Below the pieces are notes generated by a model. The model had not been told where the DNA came from. It ran no database searches and was given only the letters and a program-made list of their open reading frames with translations. The translations under genes were made by a program, and so were the position numbers. Positions 1 to 5,424 of a stretch of 5,999 nucleotides of DNA are shown here, piece by piece. How positions within the stretch are numbered: position 1 is the stretch's first letter; every line of letters begins with the position of its first letter. Location of the stretch: positions 1 to 5,999 of the forward strand of contig JAUWYD010000077.1 in NCBI GenBank assembly GCA_030616025.1, read 5' to 3'. This DNA is from Chloroflexota bacterium (GTDB lineage: Bacteria; Chloroflexota; Anaerolineae; UBA7937; B3-Chlor).

Positions 1-122
1 TGTGCGCCGCGTTCGGCACCCTGGCTCTCATCCTCGGCAGCGGTCTCCAAAAGCTCCTGGTCTTGCTGGGCATGGGGGTGGTGGCGCTGGTCGTTCTGGT
101 CCTGCTGGCTAGACGAGGCTAG
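1..122 (+). CDS. C-terminal end of a hydrophobic membrane protein (partial, 5' end outside window)
   Basis: An open frame enters from the left edge with its first full codon at position 3 and ends at a TAG at 120-122. It gives 39 residues. Most form one hydrophobic stretch rich in Leu, Val, Gly and Ala, followed by a short basic tail (Ala-Arg-Arg-Gly). This looks like the last transmembrane helix of a polytopic protein with a cytoplasmic C-terminus. A major-facilitator-type transporter would fit, but 39 residues cannot identify a family. The promoter of the next gene begins directly after the stop, so this gene is probably the end of a separate upstream unit. Confidence 0.6.
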   Translation, partial: CAAFGTLALILGSGLQKLLVLLGMGVVALVVLVLLARRG

Positions 123-125
123 TTC

Positions 126-154
126 TTGGGAAAACGGCAGCCCTGTGCTATAAT
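126..154 (+). promoter_or_regulatory. Sigma70-type promoter with extended -10, driving the HD/Cys-membrane/GYD cluster
   Basis: A TTGGGA -35-like box lies at 126-131 (4 of 6 matches to TTGACA). A perfect TATAAT lies at 149-154, with exactly 17 bp between them. A TG at 146-147, one base before the -10 box, makes it an extended -10. Transcription would start near 161 and leave a leader of about 117 nt before the GTG at 279. This is the best promoter match in the window. The assignment rests on consensus matching only. Confidence 0.65.
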
Positions 155-206
155 TGCTCAGCCCTGCAGAAGGGCCGCTCCTACGCCAGCCCTGGATCCG
201 CCCTGG
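138..206 (+). repeat. Direct repeats of CAGCCCTG across the promoter and early leader
   Basis: Three perfect copies of CAGCCCTG lie at 138-145, 159-166 and 187-194. A fourth imperfect copy lies at 198-205, where the second base is C instead of A. The third and fourth copies are both followed by a further G. Start-to-start distances are 21, 28 and 11 bp. The first copy lies between the -35 and -10 boxes and the second covers the expected transcription start. Spacings near one and two helical turns suit a regulator that binds direct repeats on one DNA face, but no regulator is identified here. Confidence 0.45.
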
Positions 207-278
207 CTCGATGGCTGTGACATAGATGTTTGAGCACTTGTGCACAGTGCGCACAGGACCAACCCTTGATGAGGCGCC
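161..278 (+). other. Leader region upstream of the HD-domain gene
   Basis: This stretch has no gene. It can form small hairpins: GCCCT at 161-165 with AGGGC at 171-175, and GCCAG at 185-189 with CTGGC at 203-207. It also holds the palindrome cluster at 234-254, listed separately. There is no run of T that would make any of these a standard terminator, and I see no riboswitch class that I recognise. Confidence 0.35.
234..254. repeat. Cluster of nested palindromes in the leader (operator-like)
   Basis: GCACT at 234-238 and AGTGC at 246-250 are inverted repeats. They overlap a central 8-bp palindrome TGTGCACA at 239-246, and a second 8-bp palindrome GTGCGCAC follows at 247-254. The cluster ends 25 bp before the GTG start of the HD gene. 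It could be a repressor site or an RNA hairpin close to the ribosome binding site. No known operator consensus is recognised. Confidence 0.35.
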
Positions 279-878
279 GTGAAGGCAGACGACGCCCTTT
301 CCCTTTTGGAGAAGTACACCTCTGTTGACGCATCGTGGCACGCTCACTGCGTTCAGGTCAGCGCTGCATCCCAGCGCCTGGCAGAGCTGATTTCGCAGCG
401 AGCTCACTCTGTGGACGTGAAGCAGGCCGCAGCGTTGGGCCTGCTACACGACCTGGGCCGCAGCCGCGGTCACACCTTGCGCCACGGCATCGAGGGTTAT
501 CTGCTGGCTCGAGCCGAGGGTCATGAGAAGGAGGGACGCATTTGCCTCGTCCATATCCTGAAGGGACGCACTCTCAAGCAGGGGGTCGCAGTGGGGATGT
601 TGACCGAACAAGAGCGACAGAAGTTGGAGAAGCAAAAGCAGAGGTTCGACCAGCTCTCCCTGGAAGAGAAGACCGTCTGCGTGGCAGACGCGATGATAAG
701 CGACACTGTTCTGTCAACAATAGAGGAGAAGTACGGCAAGGCACGTCGGAGATACGGGGCTCTCCCCCAGATCTACGAAGACGAGGCCTGGGTCAAAGGG
801 ATAGCCGCGGAGTTAGCAGAGTTGTTGGGCACGACACCCTACGAAGCCCTCAAGGACGACAACAGTGATCTGTCATGA
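279..878 (+). CDS. HD-superfamily phosphohydrolase-like protein (HDIG-type, uncharacterised)
   Basis: This 199-residue soluble protein has the pattern of a metal-dependent HD phosphohydrolase. The probable ligands are H23 (in WHAHCVQV), the H57-D58 pair (in GLLHDLGR) and D137 (in VCVADAMI). H69 and H92 lie where some HD proteins have extra metal or phosphate-binding histidines. The HDLGRSR...HG arrangement resembles small stand-alone HDIG-type proteins of unknown substrate, such as the archaeal TIGR00295 group; that comparison is from memory. A charged, probably helical segment (about 109-131) separates the core from D137. The GTG at 279 is the first possible start, since a TGA lies in frame at 270-272. 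A weak GAGG lies 4 nt upstream. The gene overlaps the next one by 14 nt, so co-translation is likely. The fold is fairly sure; the substrate is unknown (nucleotide, phosphomonoester or other). Confidence 0.85.
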   Translation: MKADDALSLLEKYTSVDASWHAHCVQVSAASQRLAELISQRAHSVDVKQAAALGLLHDLGRSRGHTLRHGIEGYLLARAEGHEKEGRICLVHILKGRTLKQGVAVGMLTEQERQKLEKQKQRFDQLSLEEKTVCVADAMISDTVLSTIEEKYGKARRRYGALPQIYEDEAWVKGIAAELAELLGTTPYEALKDDNSDLS

Positions 879-1368
879 CGACTATCCAACCCATGTTGTA
901 GCTCTCAATGTTGTGGAGATCCTCGTGGCCCTCGCCCTCGGGGTGATGATCGTCGGGCAGTTCGGCCCGTGGGCCGTCATGGTCTACGTGGCCGTGGGTT
1001 TGGTGGCCCTGACCCTGTCCCTGGCGTTCGGATGCACCAGATGTTACTACTACGGCAGGGTCTGCGGCACAGCCCTTGGCAAGCTGACCGCGCTCATCTT
1101 CGAGAAGAGAGGCAAAGAAGAGTTCGGCAAGTCACGTTCCCAAACGGTAGCCTGGACTTTGACCGGCGTCACGCTGGCACTGCCCACAGCCGCGGGGCTT
1201 CTCGCGCTGTCGCAGGGCCCCACCTTCTCCAGCCTGCTAGTGCTGACGGCCTTCCTAGGCCTTGTCGCTGCCATTGTGGTCACTCATTCAAAGTTGGTTT
1301 GTAGCCATTGCCGGGAGGCAAGGGAGAAGCGTTGTACTCTGGGAGGATTGGGAAGTCTCCGTAACTGA
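865..1368 (+). CDS. Uncharacterised four-helix membrane protein with two CxxC-type cysteine clusters
   Basis: The protein has 167 residues and no family I recognise. Four hydrophobic segments are visible at about 12-30, 36-56, 95-116 and 121-140. After the second comes a cysteine cluster C57-x2-C60-x6-C67. After the fourth comes a similar one, C146-x2-C149-x7-C157, with H141 and H148 close by. The loop 72-92 is rich in Lys and Arg, which by the positive-inside rule puts it in the cytoplasm, with both cysteine clusters on the same side. Six cysteines could bind zinc or an Fe-S centre, or act in thiol exchange; this is inference. The two halves (two helices plus a cluster) look like an internal duplication. 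Start GTG 865 is preferred because AAGGA at 852-856 lies 8 nt upstream. GTG 913 is possible but has no good ribosome site. The start lies inside the HD gene, so translational coupling is likely. Confidence 0.75.
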   Translation: MICHDDYPTHVVALNVVEILVALALGVMIVGQFGPWAVMVYVAVGLVALTLSLAFGCTRCYYYGRVCGTALGKLTALIFEKRGKEEFGKSRSQTVAWTLTGVTLALPTAAGLLALSQGPTFSSLLVLTAFLGLVAAIVVTHSKLVCSHCREAREKRCTLGGLGSLRN

Positions 1369-1411
1369 CGGGGTGGGGGCTTGACGACGCAGTACCGAAA
1401 GGAGTAGTGAA

Positions 1412-1696
1412 ATGGCCACGTATATCATGTTGAGCACCTTGACCGACGAGGGAGCAAAGACGATCAAGGAGAACCCAAATCGCATCAAGGAGGTGAATCT
1501 GGAGATCGAGGCCCTTGGGGTCAAGGTCATAAGCCAGTACGCCACGCTGGGGCAATACGACTTCGTGAGTATCGTCCAGGCCCCCGACAACCACACCATC
1601 GCCCGAGTCTCGGCCGAGCTGTCATCCCGGGGAAGTATCAGGCTGCAGACCCTGGCCGCCATCCCCATAGACGATTTCATCGCCAAATTCAAGTAG
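1412..1696 (+). CDS. GYD domain-containing protein
   Basis: This 94-residue cytoplasmic protein matches the small GYD family along its whole length. It opens with a beta strand (TYIMLSTLT), followed by a helix carrying the NPNRIKEV segment. Then comes EALGVKVISQYATLGQYDF, which holds the family signature as G47-Q48-Y49-D50, and a final TLAAIPIDDF segment (80-89). The fold is probably a ferredoxin-like alpha/beta barrel that acts as an oligomer. The biochemical role of the family is not established. The start is well supported: AAAGGAG at 1398-1404 lies 7 nt before the ATG. The gene begins 43 nt after the cysteine-rich membrane protein gene. I see no convincing promoter in the gap, since the TTGACG at 1381-1386 has no matching -10 box, so it is probably the third gene of the operon. 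Confidence 0.88.
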   Translation: MATYIMLSTLTDEGAKTIKENPNRIKEVNLEIEALGVKVISQYATLGQYDFVSIVQAPDNHTIARVSAELSSRGSIRLQTLAAIPIDDFIAKFK

Positions 1697-1710
1697 AGGT
1701 GAGCGGCATC

Positions 1711-1751
1711 CCCAAGGGAGTGTCATTTTGCCCCCACCCCGCTCCTTTGGG
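1711..1751. terminator. Long inverted repeat between convergent gene ends; possible bidirectional terminator without a T-run
   Basis: CCCAAGGGAG at 1711-1720 pairs with CTCCTTTGGG at 1742-1751 over 10 bp with one G-T wobble. Two more pairs (T-G and G-C) can extend the stem inward. It spans the 3' gap of the GYD gene and the last codons and stop (1723-1725) of the - strand gene. Neither strand has a T-run after the stem, so it is not a standard intrinsic terminator. It could end transcription weakly from both sides or protect mRNA 3' ends. Confidence 0.4.
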
Positions 1752-4143
1752 TATTGGGAGCGCGCCTGCCCGTCACCAGTGCCCAGATTGCCCCCAGAGC
1801 CACGGCGTACGCGGTTCCACCGATGACGAGCACCCATGAGAAGCCGTAAGAGATAGCTATCATCACCGATAGGATGGAACTCAAAACTGAGGCACAACCG
1901 TTGACGCCCCAGGCCCAAGGTACCATGCCAGGCGCGATCTTCCCCGTCAGCCTGATGCCAGCCGGAAACGGAAAGCCCATCAGGAAGCCCAGCGGCGCCA
2001 GCATAGCGATGGAGGACGCGAGCCGAAAGGCCAGCGTCCCTGCGAGCAACCATCTGAACAGATAGGGCAGTAGTATCGGGTAGCAGGCAATAGCAGCGAT
2101 CAAACCCGCCATCATCTTCCGCAACGACAGTCTGGCTGAAAGCAGGCTGCCAAGACCGGAAAAGGTGAGCAAAGTGAAGAGCACCGTGGCGAACGCGTAG
2201 ATCGGATGGCCCAGGAACTGGATGAATCGCTGCAGCAACGGTATCTCCACGAAGAGATATGCTATCCCCAACAGCGAGAAATAGAGGAACAGACGCTTTC
2301 CTTCTCTGATCTCTCCCTTCCCCTTGAGAAAGGCAAGGGGCAGTAGGATCAATATCAGTGACGCCAATAGTGTTAGGATGAGAAGTGCCAGCAACACAAA
2401 GTAGCCACTCCCGCCGAAGGGCTGCCACGTCCTCCCCAAGGCCTGAACGATCTGAGGCGTTTGCTCCCAACGGAAGAAATGAAAGAAGAAGGGGCGGTTG
2501 TCCGACGGTGGGGTGATATCGAAGGGATACCTAGCATAGAGACTCTCCCTGTTCTGGGCCTCAAGCACATCCAGGTAGGCCTTGTAGTAGTGAGGCTCTT
2601 CTAGGATACTGTACCGGTTTGCCTCGTCGGGCCTGATGCCTGGATAGTAGATGAGGTCGAAGCGCAAATCCCGCGAGAAGTCCTTTATGATCTCTATCTC
2701 TCCAGAGCTAAACCTCTCTCTCTTGACCAGGAGCAGCACAGAGTACAGACTGCGGAGGGCGACCACATGTTGGTCAGGATTCTCCACGCCCGTTCGCTCC
2801 AGAGCTGAGAGGGCCAGAGTCAAGACCCGCACGCTTTCGCTGGGAGGGGTCTGGAGCCAGCGGTGCAGAGCCAACACGCCGCCGCGCTCAAGGTGGCTCA
2901 AGTAGTCAACGAAGGCCTCCGTGGTATAGAGGTAGTTCTCTGACAAGCTGTAGGCTCCTGAGCCGACGGGCCTGAAGCTGTCGGCCAGAGATATCTGTAT
3001 TGCGTCGAACCTCTCGCCGCTGCGACGCAGATAGCTGCGACCATCTTCGGCCACAACCGTCAGCCCGGCCGAGGAATACAGATTGCCGGCAAACTCTCTG
3101 TACCGGTCGCGGACCACTTCGATGACCAAGGGGTTGCTATCCACGGCGACGATGTCAGAAGCATCGTTGTGCACAGCGAGCATCACGTCCAGGCCGGCAC
3201 CGGGTTCGAGGATCAGCACGTGTGGTTGCGAGATCAACTTGTAGGGGAGGGAGGCAAGGAGAAAATCGAGGAAACTCAAATCAGTGCCTTCAGAAGCCCT
3301 GGTCAAGGGGCTCAGATTCTCTCCATCTGTGAAGACGCCCTTCTGAGCAGGTGGTTCGCCAGGGAAAACGTAGCTCAACCCCGGAGCGGACCTTATGCTC
3401 TCGCTTTCCACCACGTCAACTCGCGAAAAGGCGTTCCAATCCCGGACTGCGATCCGTGCCCCCGGAAAGCGCAGGGTGTTGCTGAGGGCTTTGTACGGCG
3501 ACATTCTGATCTCGAAGATGGAGGGAACGCGAAGAAGGCAACCTGCCAGCAACGCCGCCAGCACCATCCCAAGGGCAAAGCGGACCCACGAGCGACGATA
3601 GGCGAGGCTCAAAGCAGCGAAAGCACCAAACAGGGAGGCGAAGATGATCGCGCCCTCGCCGCCGACCAGTGACAGCACAACCAGGGCCGTAGGGCAACCG
3701 AGACCGGACCCTATCAGATTGGCGAAGTATGCCTTGCCAGCCTGCTCGGGCTCTGCCGCCAGAACGACGGCTACGGCTAGTCCGGTGAAGAAGAAGGGCA
3801 CCGCCAGGGAGAGGTAGTAGATGGCTAGATAGATGATCTGCCGCCGGTCATACGCTATCTGGTACGAGTCAAAGGGCACGTGATTGCTGATCAGATAGCT
3901 TCCCACAACGCTTACGGAGAAAGACAGAGAAAGTGTGGTCAGAAGTCTGATCGGGTCAAGCCTGAGTAGCCGCGGCAGTATGGCCAGTACGGTGCCGCTC
4001 ACTCCAAACCCCAGCAGGGCCAGGCTGACGGTCATGAAGGCAAAATGATACCATTGAGCGACCGAGAACACTCGGATCAATGATATCTCAAAGATGAGGG
4101 TAGCCGCCGAGAGCAAGGACACAGCCAAATAGAGGGGGCTCAT
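1723..4143 (-). CDS. Polytopic membrane protein with a central spermidine-synthase-like (SAM-dependent transferase) domain
   Basis: The product has 806 residues in three parts. The N-terminal part (about 1-205) has six to seven predicted transmembrane helices, with the segment YFANLIGSGLG (139-149). The central soluble part (about 215-560) has a SpeE-like Rossmann fold. It shows the nucleotide-binding motif LILEPGAGLD (310-319), an acidic strand end IVAVDSNP with D335, EDGRSYL with D367, FDAIQISLADS (379-389), and a SLSENYLYTTEAF segment (399-411). It ends with SDNRPFFF (547-554), typical of membrane-fused spermidine-synthase-like proteins. The C-terminal part (about 580-792) has about seven further helices and a WAWGVNGCASVLSS segment (743-756). 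This fits predicted spermidine synthases with membrane domains (COG4262-like, from memory). Position 385 is Ser where true aminopropyltransferases have a conserved Asp, while D388 is kept. The acceptor substrate is therefore unknown and polyamine synthesis is doubtful. The gene stands alone on its strand. No good Shine-Dalgarno precedes the ATG. Confidence 0.85.
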   Translation of the reverse strand: MSPLYLAVSLLSAATLIFEISLIRVFSVAQWYHFAFMTVSLALLGFGVSGTVLAILPRLLRLDPIRLLTTLSLSFSVSVVGSYLISNHVPFDSYQIAYDRRQIIYLAIYYLSLAVPFFFTGLAVAVVLAAEPEQAGKAYFANLIGSGLGCPTALVVLSLVGGEGAIIFASLFGAFAALSLAYRRSWVRFALGMVLAALLAGCLLRVPSIFEIRMSPYKALSNTLRFPGARIAVRDWNAFSRVDVVESESIRSAPGLSYVFPGEPPAQKGVFTDGENLSPLTRASEGTDLSFLDFLLASLPYKLISQPHVLILEPGAGLDVMLAVHNDASDIVAVDSNPLVIEVVRDRYREFAGNLYSSAGLTVVAEDGRSYLRRSGERFDAIQISLADSFRPVGSGAYSLSENYLYTTEAFVDYLSHLERGGVLALHRWLQTPPSESVRVLTLALSALERTGVENPDQHVVALRSLYSVLLLVKRERFSSGEIEIIKDFSRDLRFDLIYYPGIRPDEANRYSILEEPHYYKAYLDVLEAQNRESLYARYPFDITPPSDNRPFFFHFFRWEQTPQIVQALGRTWQPFGGSGYFVLLALLILTLLASLILILLPLAFLKGKGEIREGKRLFLYFSLLGIAYLFVEIPLLQRFIQFLGHPIYAFATVLFTLLTFSGLGSLLSARLSLRKMMAGLIAAIACYPILLPYLFRWLLAGTLAFRLASSIAMLAPLGFLMGFPFPAGIRLTGKIAPGMVPWAWGVNGCASVLSSILSVMIAISYGFSWVLVIGGTAYAVALGAIWALVTGRRAPNTQRSGVGAK

Positions 4144-4150
4144 ACCGGTG

Positions 4151-4179
4151 AATGTAGGTCATAGGGAGGCAGTTTACAA
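4151..4179 (-). promoter_or_regulatory. Possible promoter for the SpeE-like gene, giving a leaderless transcript
   Basis: On the - strand, TTGTAA (complement of 4174-4179) and TACATT (complement of 4151-4156) are spaced by 17 bp. Each matches 4 of 6 consensus bases. Counting from the -10 box, transcription would start at about 4142-4144, at or next to the A of the ATG at 4143. That would explain the lack of a Shine-Dalgarno upstream of the gene. The match is weak and could be chance. Confidence 0.3.
4163..4169 (+). promoter_or_regulatory. Shine-Dalgarno-like site AGGGAGG upstream of the MFS gene, without a canonical start near it
   Basis: AGGGAGG lies directly after an in-frame TAG (4162-4164, overlapping the site). 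The MFS frame is open from here, but it has no ATG, GTG or TTG until 4225, 55 nt downstream. The nearest codon at a workable distance is ATA at 4180-4182, 10 nt after the site. ATC codons follow at 4186 and 4195. Either the real start is non-canonical or the site is not used. Confidence 0.35.
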
Positions 4180-4224
4180 ATAGAGATCGCAAATATCCTC
4201 AGAACGCTCAGTGCTAACCGCAAC

Positions 4225-5424
4225 TTGGCTGTTTTCCTGATCCCCATCGTGCTGCTCGAGATCGTTCATGGCATCGAGGCCATGGCCCTGTTCCCCCTCT
4301 ATTTGACTGAGGTGCTCAACTCGTCCGTGACTCTAGTGGGAGCAGTGATCTCGACCTACCTCATCGTTGATGTAGTCACCCGCACGCCAGCCGGGTGGCT
4401 GGCAGACAGATGGGGACGAAAACCGATTCTCCTCTTTGGCATTCTGCTCTCTATTGCCCCCCTGGCACTCATGATGGACGTCCAGAGCCCTCGCACCTTC
4501 CTCCTCCTGAGCGGCCTCAACGGATTAGGGGCAGGTTGCATCTGGCCAGCCATCTATGCAGCAGTGGCCGACACCTACCAACGCAGCCAGCGGGGCTTGA
4601 TCATGGGTCTGCTAAGCACGGTGATGCTGGGCGGCCTGGCCATGGGCCCCATCACCGGCAATCTCTTGCTGGGATTGACCTCGTATCGCGCCACCTTCCT
4701 CATCTGCATCGCTCTGGTCTTCCTGGTGTTTGTGATCGTGCTCTCCCTGGCAACAGAGACCAAAATGCTGCGACAAGACGGAGCAGCAGGCAGCACAGAA
4801 TACAGCTTGCGCTCGGTGACTGGAGAACTGGTTCTCCTGGGCGTCATTGCCCTGCTCCTGACCGTCAGCCTCGCGTTCTTGCTGCCCATCATCAGCCTAT
4901 ACGGAGCACAGGTCCTGCTGGTCGACAAAGTGACGATGGGCATCCTGCTGGCTATCCCTGGCGGCATCACAGCCCTGGCCCTGCTCCCTGCGGGACACCT
5001 CGCCGACCGCCTGGGCCGCAAGCTCCCGATGGTCGCAGGGCTGGCCCTGCTGACGGTGTGCTTTGGCGGGGCACCCGTGACGACCAACCTGGTGGTGGTC
5101 ACCACTGGAGCAACCGTGGCCGGCCTGGGGTATGCTTTGGCGGTGCCAGCCTGGAACGCGCTGGCCATGGACCGAATCCCAGAGCGGACTCGGGGCTTGC
5201 TCCTGGGTGCCGTGGCTACCGTGCAGGGCGTGGGATTGGCCATTGGCCCAGTCGTGGGCGGTTACTTATGGGAACAGGTGCATCACTACGCACCCTTCCT
5301 GGCAGGCGCTCTTCTCCTGCTCGTTGCCACGGGGCTCTCGCTGCGCGTAGGGGCGCATTTGCATTCTGCAGACAACCTGAGTACAATAAGCTCCATACCT
5401 CAAGGAGGGAACAAGAATGAATAG
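4225..5424 (+). CDS. Major facilitator superfamily transporter, drug/H+ antiporter (DHA1)-like
   Basis: This inner-membrane secondary transporter has at least 399 residues and about 12 hydrophobic helices, the usual size for a 12-helix MFS carrier. Motif A is clear twice, once per half: GWLADRWGRK (57-66) and GHLADRLGRK (257-266). Glycine-rich motif-C-like segments, GGLAMGPITGNLL (136-148) and GVGLAIGPVVGGYL (335-348), follow in each half and point to the proton-coupled antiporter (efflux) branch. The central loop (about 178-198) is polar. The substrate cannot be predicted. The start given is the first canonical one, TTG 4225, but no Shine-Dalgarno precedes it. The in-frame upstream codons read EIANILRTLSANRN, which resembles the cytoplasmic N-terminus of MFS carriers. 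The real protein may therefore begin near 4180. The last 8 nt overlap the lipoprotein gene, which suggests one operon. Confidence 0.88.
   Translation: MAVFLIPIVLLEIVHGIEAMALFPLYLTEVLNSSVTLVGAVISTYLIVDVVTRTPAGWLADRWGRKPILLFGILLSIAPLALMMDVQSPRTFLLLSGLNGLGAGCIWPAIYAAVADTYQRSQRGLIMGLLSTVMLGGLAMGPITGNLLLGLTSYRATFLICIALVFLVFVIVLSLATETKMLRQDGAAGSTEYSLRSVTGELVLLGVIALLLTVSLAFLLPIISLYGAQVLLVDKVTMGILLAIPGGITALALLPAGHLADRLGRKLPMVAGLALLTVCFGGAPVTTNLVVVTTGATVAGLGYALAVPAWNALAMDRIPERTRGLLLGAVATVQGVGLAIGPVVGGYLWEQVHHYAPFLAGALLLLVATGLSLRVGAHLHSADNLSTISSIPQGGNKNE
5402..5408 (+). promoter_or_regulatory. Strong Shine-Dalgarno for the lipoprotein gene, inside the MFS coding end
   Basis: AAGGAGG lies 8 nt before the ATG at 5417 and still within the MFS reading frame, where it contributes to the polar tail PQGGNKNE. 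It is the best ribosome binding site in the window. With the 8-nt gene overlap, it fixes the lipoprotein start and suggests translational coupling. Confidence 0.75.

Noticed and set aside
161..175. GCCCT/AGGGC hairpin as terminator of the upstream gene
   Set aside because: The stem is only 5 bp with no T-run after it, and it lies at the expected transcription start of the next operon.
1381..1409. TTGACG as a possible -35 box for the GYD gene
   Set aside because: At 17-bp spacing the -10 position reads GTAGTG, which does not resemble TATAAT, and the site overlaps the ribosome binding site. Read-through from upstream is simpler.
1622..2470. 282-codon open frame on the - strand
   Set aside because: It lies within the SpeE-like gene and the GYD gene end in another frame. 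Its translation has no membrane or domain pattern, while the 806-residue frame has clear family motifs.
3169..3672. 167-codon open frame on the + strand
   Set aside because: It is antisense to the N-terminal half of the SpeE-like gene, including the transferase motif region, with no ribosome site or domain.
4575..5243. 222-codon open frame on the - strand
   Set aside because: It is antisense to the MFS gene, with an Arg/Ser/Thr-rich product and no recognisable motif; a compositional shadow.
4395..5420. 341-codon open frame on the + strand
   Set aside because: It overlaps the MFS gene in a shifted frame. Its product is rich in Arg, Pro, His and Gly, typical of a GC-rich shadow frame, whereas the MFS frame has both motif A copies.
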